From assembly GCF_014650075.1 (NCBI RefSeq), contig NZ_BMUG01000007.1, positions 248,001-312,000 on the forward strand: 64,000 nt of DNA. The letters are read 5' to 3'. This DNA is from Streptomyces microflavus. Its GTDB lineage: Bacteria; Actinomycetota; Actinomycetes; Streptomycetales; Streptomycetaceae. The notes under the pieces were generated by a model. The model was not told the DNA's origin. It did no database searches and was given only the letters and a program-made list of their open reading frames with translations. Positions within the stretch are counted from its first letter, which is position 1. The number at the start of each line of letters is the position of its first letter. The translations under genes and the position numbers were made by a program. Positions 62,342 to 64,000 of the stretch are shown here, piece by piece.

Positions 62342-62362
62342 GTTCACAACCTGCTTGTGACC
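62342..62362. promoter_or_regulatory. Inverted repeat between XRE gene and divergent unknown gene
   Basis: GTTCACAA-CCTGC-TTGTGACC is complementary in 7 of 8 positions. It lies between the divergent starts (62317 and 62399) and is a plausible binding site for the XRE protein. Confidence 0.45.
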
Positions 62363-62398
62363 CTGGTCACGGTACGTGTCCGCCGCAAAGCTGAACGC

Positions 62399-62824
62399 AT
62401 GGAACTCCGAAATTCACTGGATCCGGTTCCCTCCTGGATCCCCGCCTCCGGCCACGCCCTCCGTCACGTGGGTATCCACTTCGACGCCGTACGGGCCATC
62501 GGCATGCTGGGCGAGGAAATCGCGTACGAGGTCATGCAGTTCACCGACTTCCACGCCGGGCCCATCGTCCGTTCGGGCATCGGGGAGCGGAGTATGTACT
62601 TCTTGCTCGCGCCCGGTACGGCTGCCGGGCACCGGTGGCCGCCCGGGGTGGAGGCGATGAACCGCAACGCCCGGGGTGCGGCCTTCGTGGGGGTGCCCGC
62701 GCTGGACGGGGCGACCTGGCCGCTGGACTGGCGGTCGCGGCCCACTGCGCAGGATCCGTTCGTGGATGCCGCGCTGCTGCACGAGATGGCCTGGCTGCGG
62801 GCGGGGTGCGCGGTGAAGGAGTGA
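62399..62824 (+). CDS. Unknown protein often seen beside XRE/DUF397 pairs
   Basis: A 141-residue protein beginning MELRNSLDPVPSWIPASGHA. Recognisable segments: LRHVGIHFDAVRAIGMLGEE, the FHAGPIVRSG stretch, SMYFLLAPGTAAGHRWPPGV and WPLDWRSRPT. From memory, similar short proteins accompany XRE-DUF5753 genes in Streptomyces, and some resemble the N-terminus of primase-polymerase proteins, but I cannot assign a domain with confidence. The ATG at 62399 overlaps no upstream frame and lacks a strong ribosome site. Confidence 0.65.
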   Translation: MELRNSLDPVPSWIPASGHALRHVGIHFDAVRAIGMLGEEIAYEVMQFTDFHAGPIVRSGIGERSMYFLLAPGTAAGHRWPPGVEAMNRNARGAAFVGVPALDGATWPLDWRSRPTAQDPFVDAALLHEMAWLRAGCAVKE

Positions 62825-62989
62825 GAGGTGCGGGCCGCCACGCCCCAGGGCGATGTCCTCGCGAGGCCGCGCCACCGTGCTGCAGTGGGTGATGTGAGCT
62901 GAGTCATGGACGCTCGTGAGCCGGCTTCCGCGCTGGCTCATCGAGAGAACGCGACCAGGCGCGCGAGCCAAGCAGGGAGGAGAACGTTC

Positions 62990-63937
62990 ATGAAGGCCAC
63001 CGGCTGGCAGTTCGTCAAGAAGCGTACGGCCGACGCAGACGGGGGGTCGGTCTACGTCTCCGCAGACGGGGAGCGCTACCGGCGCACCGGCGGTGAGGCC
63101 CTGCGGACCGAGGCGGCGTTCCAGCAGATGGTCACCGGCTTGGACTATCCGGTGCCGCGGGTCCTGGAGTGCGGGGAGATGAGCGATGGTGTGTTCTTCG
63201 CCGTCGAGGAGTCCCTGGGCGGGCAGTCGCTGCATGAGATGGCGCTGGCGCGCCTTGACGGTGGGCGGAATCCGGCCGACGCCGTGGTCGGCCAGCTCGC
63301 CCGGGTCTCCGCCCGGCTGCTGTACGCCCAGGTCGGACACCCGGTCGATGTGGCCCCCGACGCGCTGCGGCGGTGGGTGGAGCAGGCGGGGTGGACACGC
63401 GATGTCTTCGCCGAGAACCCCGACCTCGACACCCCGCGCGTCCATGCGGCCCTCGACCGGGCGATGGACCGGCTCGACGGCGTGCCCATGGTGTGGGGCC
63501 ACCTTGACTACGGTCTGCCCAACGTCCTTCCGGGCGGGGTCATCGACTGGCAGCACCACGGCATCGTGCCTCTCGGGTACGACGTAGCGCCAGCGCTCGA
63601 AGTCGTCCCGTTCAAAGGTGGTGCGAAGGGATACGCCGTCACCCCGGACCAGCGCGAGAGGTACCTGGCCGCGCTGGATTCGGCCGCCCAGGCCGCAGGC
63701 GCCGACCCGGTCAGCCCGCACCTGGGGGCGTTCCTACTGGTCAAGAGCCTGTTCTTCCTTGCGTTGATGCGTCCGGCCGATCCGGCCCCGGTCGGCAAGC
63801 GCCAGAAGTGGCAGTACCGGCGCCACCTCTTCCTGAAGGGACTTGGGCAGTATGAGCGCACCGGGAGCGTCGACACTGCCCTTTTCCCGACTTTCGACGA
63901 CTTCACCGCTGGGCGCGGCGCTGCCGACCGTTCGTGA
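62990..63937 (+). CDS. Phosphotransferase (aminoglycoside-phosphotransferase fold)
   Basis: A 315-residue kinase-like protein of the APH family. N-lobe: YVSADGERYRRTGGEALRTE, then AAFQQMVTGLDYPVPRVLEC. The Brenner motif is WGHLDYGLPNVL (HxDxxxxN), and the DFG-like metal motif is VIDWQH. The final helices are C-terminal. The true substrate (antibiotic, sugar or small metabolite) is not readable. The ATG follows GGGAGG with good spacing. The last 63 bases of the window after it hold no gene. Confidence 0.85.
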   Translation: MKATGWQFVKKRTADADGGSVYVSADGERYRRTGGEALRTEAAFQQMVTGLDYPVPRVLECGEMSDGVFFAVEESLGGQSLHEMALARLDGGRNPADAVVGQLARVSARLLYAQVGHPVDVAPDALRRWVEQAGWTRDVFAENPDLDTPRVHAALDRAMDRLDGVPMVWGHLDYGLPNVLPGGVIDWQHHGIVPLGYDVAPALEVVPFKGGAKGYAVTPDQRERYLAALDSAAQAAGADPVSPHLGAFLLVKSLFFLALMRPADPAPVGKRQKWQYRRHLFLKGLGQYERTGSVDTALFPTFDDFTAGRGAADRS

Positions 63938-64000
63938 CCGTGACTACTTACCTGGGCGCGCGTAGGCCAGTGCGTTTCGCGAGGGCGACAACGTCGACCT

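Noticed and set aside
1..64000. IS elements, prophage, integrated plasmid, CRISPR array, tRNA or rRNA genes
   Set aside because: No transposase, integrase, phage structural gene, spaced identical repeats or RNA-gene sequence was recognised.

Overview
The window reads as chromosomal DNA of a Streptomyces species or close relative. Base composition is very GC-rich, GTG and TTG starts are common, and several genes show a leaderless promoter pattern (TAnnnT followed 6-7 nt later by the start codon). The gene content agrees: the futalosine menaquinone genes mqnB and mqnD, actinobacterial families (DUF3027, DUF2771, DUF2530), a DUF397 protein paired with an XRE regulator, and a short interspersed palindrome of the CCGTCC-N9-GGACGG type. 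No tRNA, rRNA, IS element, prophage or CRISPR array was seen.

Layout. Positions 1-9.2 kb hold a helicase neighbourhood: a HelD-type RNA-polymerase-associated ATPase, an XPB-type DNA helicase, a DUF2071 protein and a large Helicase_C_3/WYL protein, then a HAAS-like membrane protein. 9.2-13.3 kb is a four-gene ferric-siderophore ABC importer with a candidate iron box upstream. 13.4-23.8 kb is housekeeping: a HAD phosphatase, a region-2-only sigma-like protein, an extended cold-shock protein, MqnD and MqnB, a DUF2771 lipoprotein, an MFS gene with a one-base frameshift, DUF3027 and a sacsin-type ATPase. 23.9-29.7 kb holds a family of four related secreted proteins: one large, and three small tandem copies with duplicated upstream cassettes. 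29.8-39.3 kb has a CtpE-like P-type ATPase, an NCS2 purine permease, a MarR-MFS pair, a transporter relic, an aldo/keto reductase and a prolyl aminopeptidase.

39.5-49.6 kb is the most distinctive accessory region. A secreted DNRLRE/FG-GAP protein is divergent from a 2113-residue Rhs protein. The Rhs protein carries an unassigned Gly-rich C-terminal module after its core, followed at once by a two-helix membrane protein that is a candidate immunity factor. 50.1-52.3 kb encodes a transmembrane Ser/Thr kinase whose outer half is an amino-acid-type solute-binding domain. 52.3-58.1 kb holds divergent SDR genes with a LysR regulator, an ECF41 sigma factor, a SnoaL-like protein, a GNAT and a NUDIX. 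58.3-61.2 kb is a coupled three-gene operon (helical ESX-like protein, DUF1023-type hydrolase, lipoprotein). 61.2-64 kb has a DUF397/XRE pair, an unknown protein and a phosphotransferase.

Novelty. The strongest candidates are the Rhs tail with its membrane neighbour, the ESX-like triad, the receptor kinase, and the duplicated secreted family with its visible duplication scar. All functional claims for these are inference from architecture.
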